From Sipunculus nudus (Eukaryota; Annelida; Sipuncula; Golfingiida; Sipunculidae), in contig CM049307.1 in NCBI GenBank assembly GCA_026874595.1, positions 35,882,862-35,946,861 on the forward strand: 64,000 nucleotides of DNA, read 5' to 3'. Positions 28,501-39,662 of the stretch are shown one piece after another. The notes beneath the pieces were generated by a model. That model saw nothing but the letters and a program-made list of their open reading frames with translations, made no database searches and was not told the DNA's origin. Positions within the stretch are counted from its first letter, which is position 1. Each line of letters starts with the position of its first letter. Position numbers and translations under genes: made by a program.

Positions 28501-31500
28501 GTGGTCATTATGCGCCCATAGACCAAACATTGGGCCAGTATCTGTAAGCATTGCATTGCAAAACTAGAATATTAGCAAAAGCTGGTAATCAGTTATAAAT
28601 TTAAATTGGAGAGGTATGTACCATGTTTTATAACAATCCACCAAATGCTTCCTGAGAAATATCCCCCTAAGTTTTTTTTCTATACTAAGCTCTGTGACCT
28701 TGAAAAGTAGGTCAAGACCACCCATCTTTGAACATGACCAAGATTTTGTAAATATGATGCAAAAGCACTGAAGTAATGAAGTTCCTTAGTTGAATACCTT
28801 TGGAGATATCCTGCACAAAGGCCAAAATTGAAAAATCCGATAAAATTTCATTAAAAAATCAGAAATTGCAGGTGACGCCACCAAAACTGTGCAGAACGTA
28901 CAGACCATCAGTCCCAATGATCATAGTAAGTTTTGTGAAAATCCACACAATGGTTCCTGAGATATAAGCTTCTGAGTGTTTTTCTATAATCAGCTCTAAA
29001 ATGTAGAAAAATGGGTCAAGGTCACCCATCTTCGAACTTGACCGAGATTTTATCGATATACATCTTCACTGATGAAATAAAATTCCAACAGTAAATCCTT
29101 TTAGAGATATCCCACTCACAAGGTAAAAGTTAACAGACGCGGAACGGACGGACGGACGGACAGACACCCAACAGACAGATGGACGGATAGACGGACAGCT
29201 TGGGTGACGACAATAGCCCATCAGCCTATGAGCTGAGGGCTAAAAATGGCTGTACATGTACATTTGTCATGAAAATTTATATTTTTCATGAAATTTTCTA
29301 TGTTTAGGAGCCGTAAAACAATCAAAATAGGTCAACCAGGACGAAACGTGAACTCGAACTGTAACTAGTCATTGTCTGCATACACACCAAAAATCAGGCC
29401 AATATCTGCAGGCATTGCGAAAAAAAGTCCATACATGTGTATTTGTCATGAAAATTTCTATTTTTCAAGAAATTTTCTAAGTTAAGGAGCCGTAAAACAG
29501 TCAAAAGTAGGTCAACCGGGACGAAACGCGAACTCGATCTGTAACTGGTCATTATCTGCCCACACACCAAAAATCAGGCCAATATCTGCAGGCATTGCGA
29601 AAAAAAGTCCATACAACTATTTGATTTCGGAAGGACGGACATGGGTAAAACTATATGCCCCGGCTACTTTGTGGCGGGGGCATAAAAAATTTCTTTATGA
29701 TATTAGAGCATAGATCCATACTGATATTACAGTCAAAATTATATCTAAGAATTAACAATGCAATGTGCTGTCATAAGTATGAAGAAATGCTTGTTGAAAA
29801 TGCAGAGAACACAATCACCTCTGCCCATCTTATTATTATACATACCTTTCACAGGGTGAGAAGTCTATTAGTTGTACACCCTGGTGACTGAACCTCATGA
29901 TCTGTTTAAACTTTTCTCCACCCCACAAGGCTATTCCTTTTTGATGGAAGGTGGCTAGGTATGTACCTCTTGGGGACCAGCGAACGTAAGTTTCTGTCCA
30001 GCGCTAAAAAGGTACAAGGGGAGGTAAAATGCCTCATTATTACTTCTATCAAACAAAAAGAAAATTTCTACATTTCAATATTTGTGTACTTGTTTTTCAT
30101 TCAAACTGTTCCCACACAAAGACAGTAAAATATCATCTGTAACAAGCATAAACACATTATATAATATAATAATCATTACAGCCTTGAACAGTTAACATAT
30201 TTAATAGATGTTTTATATGTGAATGATAACATTTTAAACTGTGATATTTACAATAAATTTGCAGAGTGTCAAGAACATTAGCTGCTGCAGCCTAATATCT
30301 ACTTTTTGTAAGTATACAATCAACCAGCACATCAGGGTAACAAGTCCATAAAATCAAATTCATTAACTTACAGCTCTCTCTTCCACTACAACAGGCTCTG
30401 AAGCATTATTTAACATGATGGCTGTGTTGTCTCCTCCCTCGTAGATGACACTGTACTGGTCTTGGCAATCCTCATTCAGCATCCACTGATGTAAATTACC
30501 CTAAATACAACAATGAAATATTGCCTTACAATTTGTATTTTGTATTGGACTTACAACTTGTACCAATGAGTCTGCACTAACTTACACTGGTGAGTGTGGT
30601 TTTGCTCTCTCTCTCTTATATTATCTTGTTAAACATCATAGTTAATTGTTTGTTAGAGTAATGTCAATTTTTTTTAATCAAAAACAGTAGACACTGGATC
30701 TTTTTTATTAATCATGTTGGATACTGGTAATGACAGGCTTAGCCAACTCGCAGCTGATGACGCAGAGTGACGGTCCCTCTGCATGGTTTCTGGCGCAAGT
30801 AGCCTGTGATGTTGGGAACAAACAGAAAACTGCACCCTGTAAACAAGGCAACACCACCCTGTAGGTGAACCCTGTTAATTGCTGGCCAAACAAAAAGTGC
30901 TAAACTGTGCGGTCATGGTCAGCTGAGCACAATTTTGAGTGGGGACCTTTTTAACTGTGGCCTCGTTCTGGAGGTGCACTGGTTCCCACTGGAGTGGAAG
31001 CAGGGTTTCTTCTGAACAAATGACATACCAATCTCGAGCGATTCTCCTTATCCTGGTATTGCATGACTTCATTTGATAGACTCGGGTAGAATTATCCCTG
31101 AGAAAACTATTGAGAGTTATCTAAATATTTTCACCCACGATTCAGATAAGTCAAACAACATTTTAGTTGTGTCATTGAGCCAACACCGCTTGCACGGGGA
31201 CTGCATGGATCTGACATTTAATTTAATGCTTCTTAAAAGTTGTAAACTTTTAGTGCATTTGTACCAAACATTCACCAATCTTTGGCTTATTTTCAGGTCT
31301 GTTAACAAAAAAATTTGATAAAATGCACAACCAGGAATGATTAATCCACAAAGTTTTAACCCAACAAATAGTGTTTAAGGTCAAAACCACCAAATTTTAA
31401 ACCAATATTTTCTGAATCCACAGTATTACTTTTTACATGTACCATCCAGACGTCCTCTGTTAGTTCTCAAATTTGATGTAGCAGTTTGTTTTGTCGAAGC

Positions 31501-34500
31501 TATTTATTGCAAAAGTGCCCTAATCTACTTTAAATGTTTGCTGGTGCATTGAAATTACTCATACCCTGAAATATCCACTTACCTGAATATTTATTTAATA
31601 AAAAATTTAAAATACTGGCTTTAAAGCTGAACTGATGGGTTGAAAGTTCTTAACTGGAATCACAAGCAAAATTTTACTAAAAGCTCATACAACTATTTAT
31701 GCCTCAATCTGGTAATAGTGTTAAACACTGTTCAAAGGGCTTCTCTATTCTAGGAGTAGCTCATACAACTATTTATGCCACAATCTGGTAGAAGTATTAA
31801 ACACTGTTCAAAGGGCTTCTCTATTCTAGGAGTTGCTCATACAACTATTTATGCCACAATCTGGTAGATGTATTAAACACTGTTCAACAGGCTTCTCTAT
31901 TCTAGCAGGTAAAAGATCAAAAGAAGATCCCTTAGATGAAATATCTATATGTTTCTTTGGATGCTGATAGTCATCTGGCAGGAGAGTTTTAGAGGTTTTA
32001 TTGAGAACTTACATGGTCTTTGTAAGGTTGCTCCTCTGGTGGTTCCCATTCATCAGGGATATTTTCATATCTGTAAAGAAAAGAGAAACAATAACAGTCA
32101 CAGTTACAGAACTTCTACAAAAGGATGTCACATTTTCTGTGTAATGGCTTATCTTCACTGGTTAATGGATTTTTACAAAAATGTAAACGTTTCCACAAAA
32201 TGGGGAAAAAAGGTGTATGCTTACAAAATAGGTCTTTATTTAAAATGAATATATATACATACACATTTGCTTACTTTATCATTCAGATAAGGATCAACAT
32301 ATGGGTAATTCACAATAATTTGTACACCAGTCCTTTAGGGTAAAGGTCAACTTTAGCGATAATGACAATAACATACATATCTACACTGAATCACTGATAA
32401 TCTGATCTTGTGACTCAAAAATGAAATTTGTGCTGACATATGCTTCACAGATCCATTTCATATTTAAACAACCATAAAGATCACAAATGCACAAGGCTGC
32501 CTTACTAGTTGTACTTACTTGCTGAAATCAGAGAACAGATTGACAGCAAATGTATGGGTTTTATCCAGCTTGTATCCATTGCAGGCTTTAACTGCTTCTT
32601 GTGCCTGGAGGGGCGTGGCAAACTCCAAAAACATGTACCTACAATACATATATTCAGTCACTCAGTTACAGATAAATCCCAAATGTTGCCTTTTACTTTA
32701 TGCTTGCATAGTTTTATTATTATAAATCATTAAAGTGATGAAATAGTCATTAATATGACAAGAACAATTATGATGCTTCAAAGAACTCAACTTTGGCATA
32801 TAAGACCTAAGGACACTCATCAATTCAGCATATTTACTTTTCAAGATATTGATAAAACAATTGCTTATGCAGAACGTACAACTTTCTATCTATGTAAAAT
32901 GGTGGCACCTCCATATTACTTATCCTGACAGTATGAAACCAATGTTTGTTTTTTAATTTGGAGGTGATTGTATCACAGAGGTTACACTACAAACCACATT
33001 CTTCAGGTCAAGAGTCCATAACTGAGGCATGCCAGAAAAAAAAGAGTGGTTTCCATTTGGACAGGTCTTCCTATCTATACCATTCCTGATATATTGTCAG
33101 ATATATTTACAGGCTTATAGCATACACCAAACAGATACAGCATACTATTACAAGATAAAATCATACTCTTATGAACAAACCCTTTAGTTTTGCCATTCTC
33201 CTGTGGGTGATGTTCATTCACAATTTTGCCAAACTGGTTGAAGATTTTCCGGATCACATTCTGAAGCTTCTGCAGCCTTTCAGGCCCCACCTGGGGTACA
33301 TTGTCAACCACTATCACAGAATCTATTCCATCAGTTTCCTTTGGTCTCTTAGCCAGCAAATCCCCTAATAATTCTGCAAAGTACAATGAGCAGAGCTGGT
33401 AAACACAAAAAGATGACCAAATGTATAACACAGATGTACCCCTGTAACAAATTACAATGTCACTATGATATGTACAAGACTTATTTTTAACAAATTTACC
33501 AAAAAGAACAATATTCTGGAAAGGGCAGCCTGTGTTTTTGGGTGGTAAAATTGAAATGGATGGGTGTAACAATATTTTGTTGCATACACAAATTATGAAA
33601 GAATTCCATGCAAAGAAGCATGGTGGTCTCTGGATTAGTTGTTCAGATACTTCAGCTTTTGTATCAAATTTTCCATTATTCTGAGGGATAGTTTGGAGTC
33701 CTATAGCTTGAAGGATATGGGTAACAGAGACCTAATTTCAGGTTTCCATAGACACTTTTCATGGGCCTCCTTGCATGACAAGAATGACGATTCTAGGTCC
33801 AGTTGTTACAATTTGTACCCTGTTGACAGATAACCACATCTTTAGAGGTCTCAAAAATAGAGAAAATAATTGGTAAAAATTTGAAAAAAATAGAGGTGGC
33901 ACACCCAGTCTGCTAAAACTGATGGAACATGTCATGATCAATATGTATGCCAAAAATCATGAGCATCAGTGTTGTAGTTATTGAGATACTGGAGTTTTTG
34001 TATCAAATTTTTCATTATTCTGGGGAGTATTTTGGAGCCATACAGCTTAATGGATATGGGTAACAGAGACCTCATTTCAGGTTTCCATGGAGATTTTTCA
34101 TGGGTCTCCCTGTGTGTAAAGAATGAAGATTCTAGGTCCAGTTGTTATGATTTGTGCAATGTTAACAGATGTTCATATCTTTAAAGGTCTCAAAAATAGA
34201 GAAAAAAAAAATCGAAAAAAAGCCCCAACAAATATATGTGGTGCCACCAGGCTGCAGAAACTGATGAAACACTCCATGATCAATATCCATACAAACAATT
34301 ATGGTGATCTCTGCATTAGTTGTTCAGATACTTCAGCTTTTGTATCAAATTTTCCATTATTCTGAGCTGTACTTTGGAGTGCAATAGCTCAAAGGATATG
34401 GGTAACAGAGACCTAATTTCAGGTTTCTATGGAGACTTTTCATAGATCTCCCTGTGTGTCAAGAATGAAGATTCTAGGTCCAATTTGAACCCTGTTGACA

Positions 34501-36761
34501 GATAACTACATCCATAAAGGTCTCAAAAATAGAGGAAAAAAAATCGTAAAACTTTGAAAAATACAGGTGGCGCCACCGATCTGCAGAAACTGATGAAACA
34601 TCTCGTGATCAATATGTATGCCAAAAATCATGACTATCAGTGATGTAGTTAATCAGATATTGAAGTTTTTTTTTATGAAATTTTTGACTATTCTGGGTGG
34701 TACTTTGGGGCACCATAGCTCAAAGGATATTGGTAACAGAGACCTAATTTCTGGCTTCCATGGAGACTTTTTATTGGTTTCTCAGAATATCAAGAATGAA
34801 GATTCTAGGTCCAGTCTTTACGAAATGTGCCCTGTTAACAGATGTTCACATTTTTAAAGGTCTCAAAAATAGAGAAAACAATTAATAAAAAATAGAAAAA
34901 TACAGGTGGCGCCACCAGTCTGCAGCAACTGATGAAACATCTCATGATCAATATGTATGCCAAAAATCATGACCATCAGTGATGTAGTTAATGAGATATT
35001 GAAGTTTTTGTATGAAATTTTTCACTATTCTGGGGGGTACTTTGGGGCCCCATAGCTCAAAGGATATGGGTAACAGAGACCTAATTTCTGGTTTCCATGG
35101 AGACTTTTCATAGGCCTCTATAGAATGTTAAGAAGGAAGATTCTAGGTCCAGTCTTTACGATTTGTGCCCTGTTAACAGATGTCAACATTTTTAAAGGTC
35201 TCAAAAATAGTGAAAAAAATTCTTAAAAAATAAAAAAAATAGAGGTGGTGCACCCAGGCTGCGGAAATTCATGAAACACTCCATGATCAATATCCATGCA
35301 AACAATTATGGTGATCTCTGCATTAGTTGTTCAGATACTTCAGCTTTTGTATCAAATTTTCCATTATTCTGAGCTGTACTTTGGAGTGCCACAGCTCATA
35401 GATATGGGTAACAGAGACCTTATTTCAGGTTTCCATGGAGACTTTTCATGGGTCACCCTGTGTGTCAAGAATGAAGAATCTAGGTCCAGTGGTTACAATT
35501 TGAACCCTGTTGACAGATAACTACATCCTTAAAGGTCTCAAAAATAGAGAAAAAAATTGTAAAAATTTGAAAATACAGGTGGCGCCACCAGTCTGCAGAC
35601 ACAATATGTATGCCAAAAATCATGACCATCATTGATGTTGTTAATCAGATATTGAAGTTTTTTTTAAGAATTTTTTTACTATTCTGGGAAGTACTTTTGG
35701 GCCCCATAGCTCGAAGGATATGGGTAACAGAGACCTAATTTCTGGTTTCCATGGAGACTTTTCATAGATCTCTCAGAAGGTCAAGAATGAAGAATCTAGG
35801 TCCAGTCTTTACGATTTGTGCCCTGTTAACAGATGTTCACATTTTTAAAGGTCTCAAAAATAGACAAAACAATTCGTAAAAAATCGAAAAAAACAGGTGG
35901 CGCCACCAGTCTGCAGAAACTGATGAAACATCTCATGATCAATATGTATGCTAAAAATCATGACCATCAGTGATGTAGTTAATGAGATATTGAAGTTTTT
36001 GCATGAAATTTTTTACTATTCGGGGGGGGTACTTTGGGGCCCCATAGCTCGAAGAATATGGGTAACAGAGACCTAATTCCAGGTTTCCAAGGAGATTTTT
36101 CATGGACCTCTCTGGATGTAAAGTAAGAAGATTCCAGGTCCAGTGGTTACGATTTGTGCCTTGTTAACGGACAGACGGCCGGACGACGGACAAAGAGTGA
36201 TGGCTATAGCTCAGATGACTTACAGTCAGCTGAGCTAAAAATTGGCAAAGCTGCTGACAGCCAGCACACAAAGGCACCAGACTGATTGCATAATGACAAG
36301 CCCCCTCCCCCCCCCCCCCCCCCAAATCACTAGACTAGGCCGGTAAACGCATTCCATATTGTATTTTACCATAGTTGCCAACTTGCCAGCTCACAAAGAC
36401 TTAAGTAACAATATACACTGACACAATTTCCCCAGTCACAGCAATCGGCATGAGTAGGTACGGCTTGGGTGTCTGACTTCTATTTAATCTCGTCTCTGGC
36501 TTATTTAAATTTTCACACTCAGCAATGACTAATGTCACTTGTCGGTAAGGAATGCATGCTCGAGCCCCGGAGCAGCTGTCATGCTCAGTTTTTAGATTTA
36601 CTTTAACCAATGAAATCACCTTCATCCGTGACATTATCAACAAAGTCCTCGGGATCACTGAAATCTGGTTCCTCTTCCTCAAAACCGTTTTCGTACGGTT
36701 CTTCGTTCCCCATGTCCCTTTTGTCAGGCCGCTTGCCGCCCGGTTCTCGGTCGTCCGCCAT
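16506..36761 (-). CDS. EIF3B: Eukaryotic translation initiation factor 3 subunit B, complete, 18 exons
   Basis: eIF3b is a core scaffold of the eIF3 complex on the cytosolic 40S ribosome, needed for start-codon scanning. Coding exons on the minus strand, 5' to 3': 36761-36620, 33373-33181, 32638-32519, 32070-32013, 30500-30372, 30003-29846, 27281-27150, 26618-26552, 26039-25993, 25672-25438, 24965-24893, 24574-24452, 24028-23950, 22061-21890, 21447-21355, 20942-20865, 19352-19244, 16603-16506. All introns are GT-AG, and the exons sum to 2106 bp (701 residues plus TAG). An acidic N-terminus (about residues 20-47) precedes an RRM (about 66-145) with [12 protein letters not shown] and GKTKGYMFLEF. 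A long WD40-like propeller follows ([24 protein letters not shown]), then a charged helical C-terminus. The start ATG sits in a strong AAGATGG context. Human eIF3b is longer at its N-terminus; 701 residues is close to insect forms. The identification is secure from alignment to remembered family sequence. Confidence 0.96.
16940..17020. repeat. TG/TA/CA compound microsatellite in EIF3B intron 17
   Basis: GTGTGTGT passes into ATGTATATGTATAT, then ACACACAGACACACAC. Simple sequence; the frames across it are not genes. Confidence 0.85.
17135..18894 (+). repeat. Tandem-core hairpin element, second family, copy E (EIF3B intron 17)
   Basis: The start TAGATATTTCTTGGCACCAC matches copy F at 22434. Three units of about 280 bp follow (about 17360, 17640 and 17920), with palindrome-type sites at 17366, 17515, 17644 (perfect GGTGGCGCCACC), 17794 and 17921, that is, steps of 149, 129, 150 and 127. 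Two longer units with TCAAGGTCAAGG come next. The right end is a hairpin at 866-892 of the 18 kb block: GTATC/GATAC outer and CCAGA/TCTGG inner arms, then AAT. It lies antisense to EIF3B. Confidence 0.75.
19588..20766 (+). repeat. Tandem-core hairpin element, copy B (EIF3B intron 16)
   Basis: It starts AACTAGAATAC followed by a TAGTCG...CGACT hairpin and ends with a hairpin at 20735-20764 and GATACAA. It has perfect GGTGGCGCCACC at 20018, 20296 and 20445 (steps 278 and 149) and a decayed site near 20167. It fills most of the 1.5 kb intron between exons at 20865 and 19352, antisense to the gene. Confidence 0.85.
22434..23819 (+). repeat. Tandem-core hairpin element, second family, copy F (EIF3B intron 13)
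   Basis: It starts AACTAGATATTTC, then a perfect 7-bp hairpin (TGGCACC at 22448-22454, GGTGCCA at 22458-22464), CATAGTATCCCCAGACA and a C run. It has perfect GGTGGCGCCACC at 22773 and 23492 and TCAAGGTCAAGG at about 23301 and 23627. The right end is CATAGTATCC...GGATACAA with arms at 23798-23803 and 23812-23817. It contains a low-complexity A/T stretch near 22820-22870. It lies antisense to EIF3B and fills about three quarters of the intron. Confidence 0.75.
27440..28140 (+). repeat. Degenerate tandem repeat in EIF3B intron 6
   Basis: Two related units of about 360-390 bp share AAGTTCAACTTCCTGTAACT, CAGTCAAAATTCACCAAAC and ACAAACTTGAGAG-type phrases. It precedes the nested repeat at 28177. 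No coding potential was seen. Confidence 0.6.
28177..29689 (+). repeat. GCCCCCGCC-type tandem repeat element, outer copy (EIF3B intron 6)
   Basis: It starts AACTAGATGTGTCGG with a small GTGTC/GACAC hairpin and then AATGCCCCCGCC. Units of about 180 bp repeat GGACGAAACGCGAACTCGA and AAAATCAGGCCAATATCTGC. The right end is a hairpin with TATGCCCC (29654-29661) and GGGGCATA (29677-29684), then AAAAA. It is interrupted by another element at 28562-29246. It lies antisense to EIF3B. Confidence 0.75.
28562..29246 (+). mobile_element. Hairpin element nested inside the 28.2-29.7 kb repeat
   Basis: The start AACTAGAATATTAGC and the end TAGCCC...GGGCTAAAAA (arms 29214-29219 and 29237-29242, with inner TCAGC/GCTGA) sit exactly where the host unit's A-rich GCGAAAAAAAGTCCATAC would run. 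Near its end it has GGACGGACGGACGGACAGAC. The clean junctions define its ends. No coding capacity was seen, so it would depend on enzymes supplied elsewhere. Confidence 0.7.
31684..31910. repeat. 76-bp tandem repeat, three copies (EIF3B intron 4)
   Basis: Units start TCATACAACTATTTATGCC at about 31685, 31761 and 31837 and contain AACACTGTTCAAAGGGCTTC. The copies differ by only a few bases, so the duplication is fairly recent. Confidence 0.85.
33600..36243 (+). repeat. 335-bp higher-order tandem array in EIF3B intron 1
   Basis: About eight units of roughly 335 bp share GATATGGGTAACAGAGACCT, GAATGAAGATTCTAGGTCCA, AAAGGTCTCAAAAATAG and a GGTGGCGCCACC-type site. The perfect sites are at 34566, 34905, 35578 and 35896. 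Two unit types can be told apart by TTAGTTGTTCAGATACTTC or GATGTAGTTAATGAGATATT. The later part follows a 1-2-2 order. The right end is a hairpin, TAGCTCAG (36207-36214) with CTGAGCTA (36230-36237), then AAAA. It lies antisense to EIF3B. Confidence 0.85.
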
Positions 36762-38270
36762 CTTAAACCTCGTGGCCTAGGTGCCCTTAATACGCATGCG
36801 CGAAAATATTTGATATCATCCACAATATATGTTTTAATGTATGGTAAGTGTCACTTTGAAGAGGAGAGGTTTTCGTTTGATTTTACAATAGAGTCGACAG
36901 AAGGGTTTCATGGAAACAGAGTAGTAGCTTTCTCTTCTGAAGAATGAGTCACACAGCGGTGTGGCGTGCACAGTATGCAGGGAGATTAGGTTAAAGGAAA
37001 GTTCACGATAGACTGGCATCTCCTTACACAGACAACGAGGCTTCTGGTCTATAAAATCTACAGAGATGGAGCTATATAGAAGACGTCCTGAGATTTCTGG
37101 TATATATAATGCTAAAAGTCTAATCTACAAAATATAATACTACTACTAATAACAATAATACTTAAAATAATAATACTAATAATAATAACAATAAATACAA
37201 TGATAATATAATAACAACGATAATTATAATATTTTTAATGATATATATTAACATTCTTTGCAATTAGAAGTATGAATTTTCGTTGCAAGCAAAAATACTT
37301 CATTGACTGGCATAACGTTTGCCCCATGAATACTCTTCCAGGCCGTGTCCACACAGGATTACTGAATTAAACTTAATCTCTAAGAGACGTTATATCGGGT
37401 ACAACGCAGAACGAATTAAGATTTAAAAGCAAACAGAGAAATATGAAATTGTGATTCAGACCAGGATCACAACCATATTGGGGCGGCTTCAGGAATAGGT
37501 TTCTTTTAGGCAGTCGCGGTTGTCGATAGAATCAAACGTGGTCGATATTATGAAGGACCGATTCCTCTCATGTCCTTGCGATTACGGAAAGGATCTGTCG
37601 TTTAATCCGACAAAATTTATGTATAATTTAAAATATGTCTGCAGTTCTGCACTCCCGGCCACATAAAGGAATCGGCCTAGCTGCAACTGTATACCTGGAC
37701 AGCGTGAAAGGAATCGTATAATAACATGAAGACAGACGCAGTCAACATGCAGACGTATTAAATACATGTATATTGATATCGAACACATTGTACACCGATT
37801 ATTTGTCTCATTTTCCTGGACCGATAAGATGACTAAGGCATATTTAACATATAGTGAGTTTTACGACTAATGAATAACAACAATTCTTGACCCAAACGGC
37901 CTTTTTTATCCATGTTTAGTAATTTGAAACAAAACTTATCGGACTTGGAAAAAAAAAAGAATCTGTGAAAAATGAACTGTATAAATTCATTGAAGAAAGG
38001 GCGATAGGCATGCAGCTGTGATAAGAAGTTTATTATATGAATATTTTCTTAATCTTGAGTAACGTAACTTAAATAGGAAAGTAATCAATAAATCACAAGT
38101 TAATGGCAAGACAATCATTGGTCGGAGAACACTTCTGGAAGAAGAAGAAAATTATTCCAATACGTTATATATACTTCTAATATTGAATACAATGCAAAAT
38201 AATTAAATAGTTTTCTATAGACAAATATCAGTTAAATATACCAAAGAATGACAAAACATGGTCTAAAGAA
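36762..38270. other. Intergenic sequence upstream of EIF3B
   Basis: The first 200 bp hold the EIF3B promoter. The rest is AT-rich, with an AAT-rich low-complexity stretch at about 37130-37250, and no gene was recognised. The 131-residue plus-strand frame across 36552-36947 is antisense to EIF3B exon 1. Confidence 0.5.
36791..36802 (-). promoter_or_regulatory. NRF-1-like palindrome in the EIF3B promoter
   Basis: The minus strand reads CGCGCATGCGTA, close to the NRF-1 consensus (C/T)GCGCA(T/C)GCGC, 30 bp upstream of the EIF3B start codon. NRF-1-type sites are common in TATA-less promoters of animal housekeeping genes. No clear TATA box was seen. That it is a functional site is inference. Confidence 0.35.
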
Positions 38271-38299
38271 CTAAATGAAGCTAAAAGAATTATTTTAAA

Positions 38300-39240
38300 G
38301 TTTAAATACAGTGAACAATGGAAAACCACCAGGCTGTGATGGCCTATAACTATAAAGTGAATTTTTTAAATTCTTTTGGAAAAAATATAAAAAAGTTACT
38401 TGATAAAATATATTCATTAACACAGAAACAAGGGATTATAAGTTTGCCACAAAAAAGTGTAAGATTTAATATGTTTTAAAAAATTAAAGACTTCTCACTC
38501 TACTAAATACAGACTATAAGATCATTAGAAAATTTTTGCAATTGGATTAAAATATATGTTTTCAGAACTGATTCACGGAGACCATGCAGACTGGATTCAT
38601 ATAGGAAGGGTCAGTACATAGGAGAAACTATAAATAAATTATAAGTATAATAAGCCTGGATTAGATTAAAAACACCGAATACTATATATGTTAATGGAAA
38701 TAGATTTTGAAAAAAAAATCCTTGAAAAGACCTGGAATTATCTGTCAACAATACTCGCGCACATAAATTTTTATTCTTATATATTTCATAACATTATGCG
38801 ATGATAAAAACTAAACAAAGATATTACAAGTTGTGTAATTAACGATAGATATATTTCAACATTTTCACTGTATACATCAAAAGGGGTGTGGCAAGGTTTC
38901 CCCTTATCACCTTACCTACCGGTATATTACGTGTAGACATGTAGCAATCGCTATCAGCAATAGCAATAATATAAGTAAAAAAAAGGTATAAAAGATATAA
39001 TACATTTGGCGATTAAATGACATTTTACAATATATACATATATCACCTATACTGCATTATTTGTAGAATTTATGACCATACATGCAAGTATAGAAAAACA
39101 TCACATTTTTTTAGGATTTTAAATCATTCTGCGCATTTAAAATCGACAAGAAAAAAACTGTTTTTGTGCAATTTAAACGCAACAGCCATACGAAAAAGAA
39201 GATTTAGGTTAAGTATATATACAGATAAAGGAAATACATA
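38300..39240 (+). pseudogene. Decayed LINE reverse transcriptase (L1/Tx1-like)
   Basis: Reading across frames gives family landmarks in the right order: NNGKPPGCDGL and EFFKFFW near 38315-38380; LLNTDYKI near 38495-38525; GVWQGFPLSPYL near 38883-38920; and a broken F/Y-x-D-D box (FGD, stop, MTFY) near 39006-39030. These match reverse transcriptase motifs of L1/Tx1-type LINEs. Many stops and frameshifts mean it is dead. Faint C-terminal similarity may continue to about 40250 after an interrupting short repeat, but I am less sure of that part. Confidence 0.72.
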
Positions 39241-39430
39241 ATACTATATATATAGAAGTGAAGCCTTAATTTAAGGCCATTCCCTATATATCTCGATGAT
39301 TATTTTTCATGAAAACTTTGCGTCAGTTTATAAAACAAAAACAAAAATTTTTAAGCAGTATGGCAAGCTCCAAAATTAAATTACACCATTTGGGAACTGT
39401 ATTGAAGAATTTCGTATTAGCCCATTTGCA

Positions 39431-39662
39431 GGGGCGGATCCATGATTTAGCAAAGAGGGTGGGGGGGGGGGGTCCAACAGGAAGACTAATGATAAAGCCT
39501 AAAAAAGGTCCCCAGCTACAGAAAGTGGGGGGGGGGGTTCAGACTGCAAAAGTTTGTCTGTAACCCTTGAAAAAGAATGCGGTGACTGGAAGGGGGGGGG
39601 GGGAGGGGGCGGTCCCGACCCCATGGAACCCCCCCCCCCCCCCCGGGATCCGCTACTGATTT
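39431..39662. mobile_element. GGCGGATCCA-ended MITE-like repeat, near-complete copy
   Basis: It starts GGGGCGGATCCATGATT and ends GGGATCCGCTACTG, giving inverted ends around about 230 bp. Inside are three G runs and one long C run. It lies within or just after the LINE remnant. Confidence 0.6.

Noticed and set aside
36552-36947. 131-codon plus-strand open frame
   Set aside because: It is antisense to EIF3B exon 1 and its promoter, and its sequence matches no family; the minus-strand reading is clearly EIF3B.
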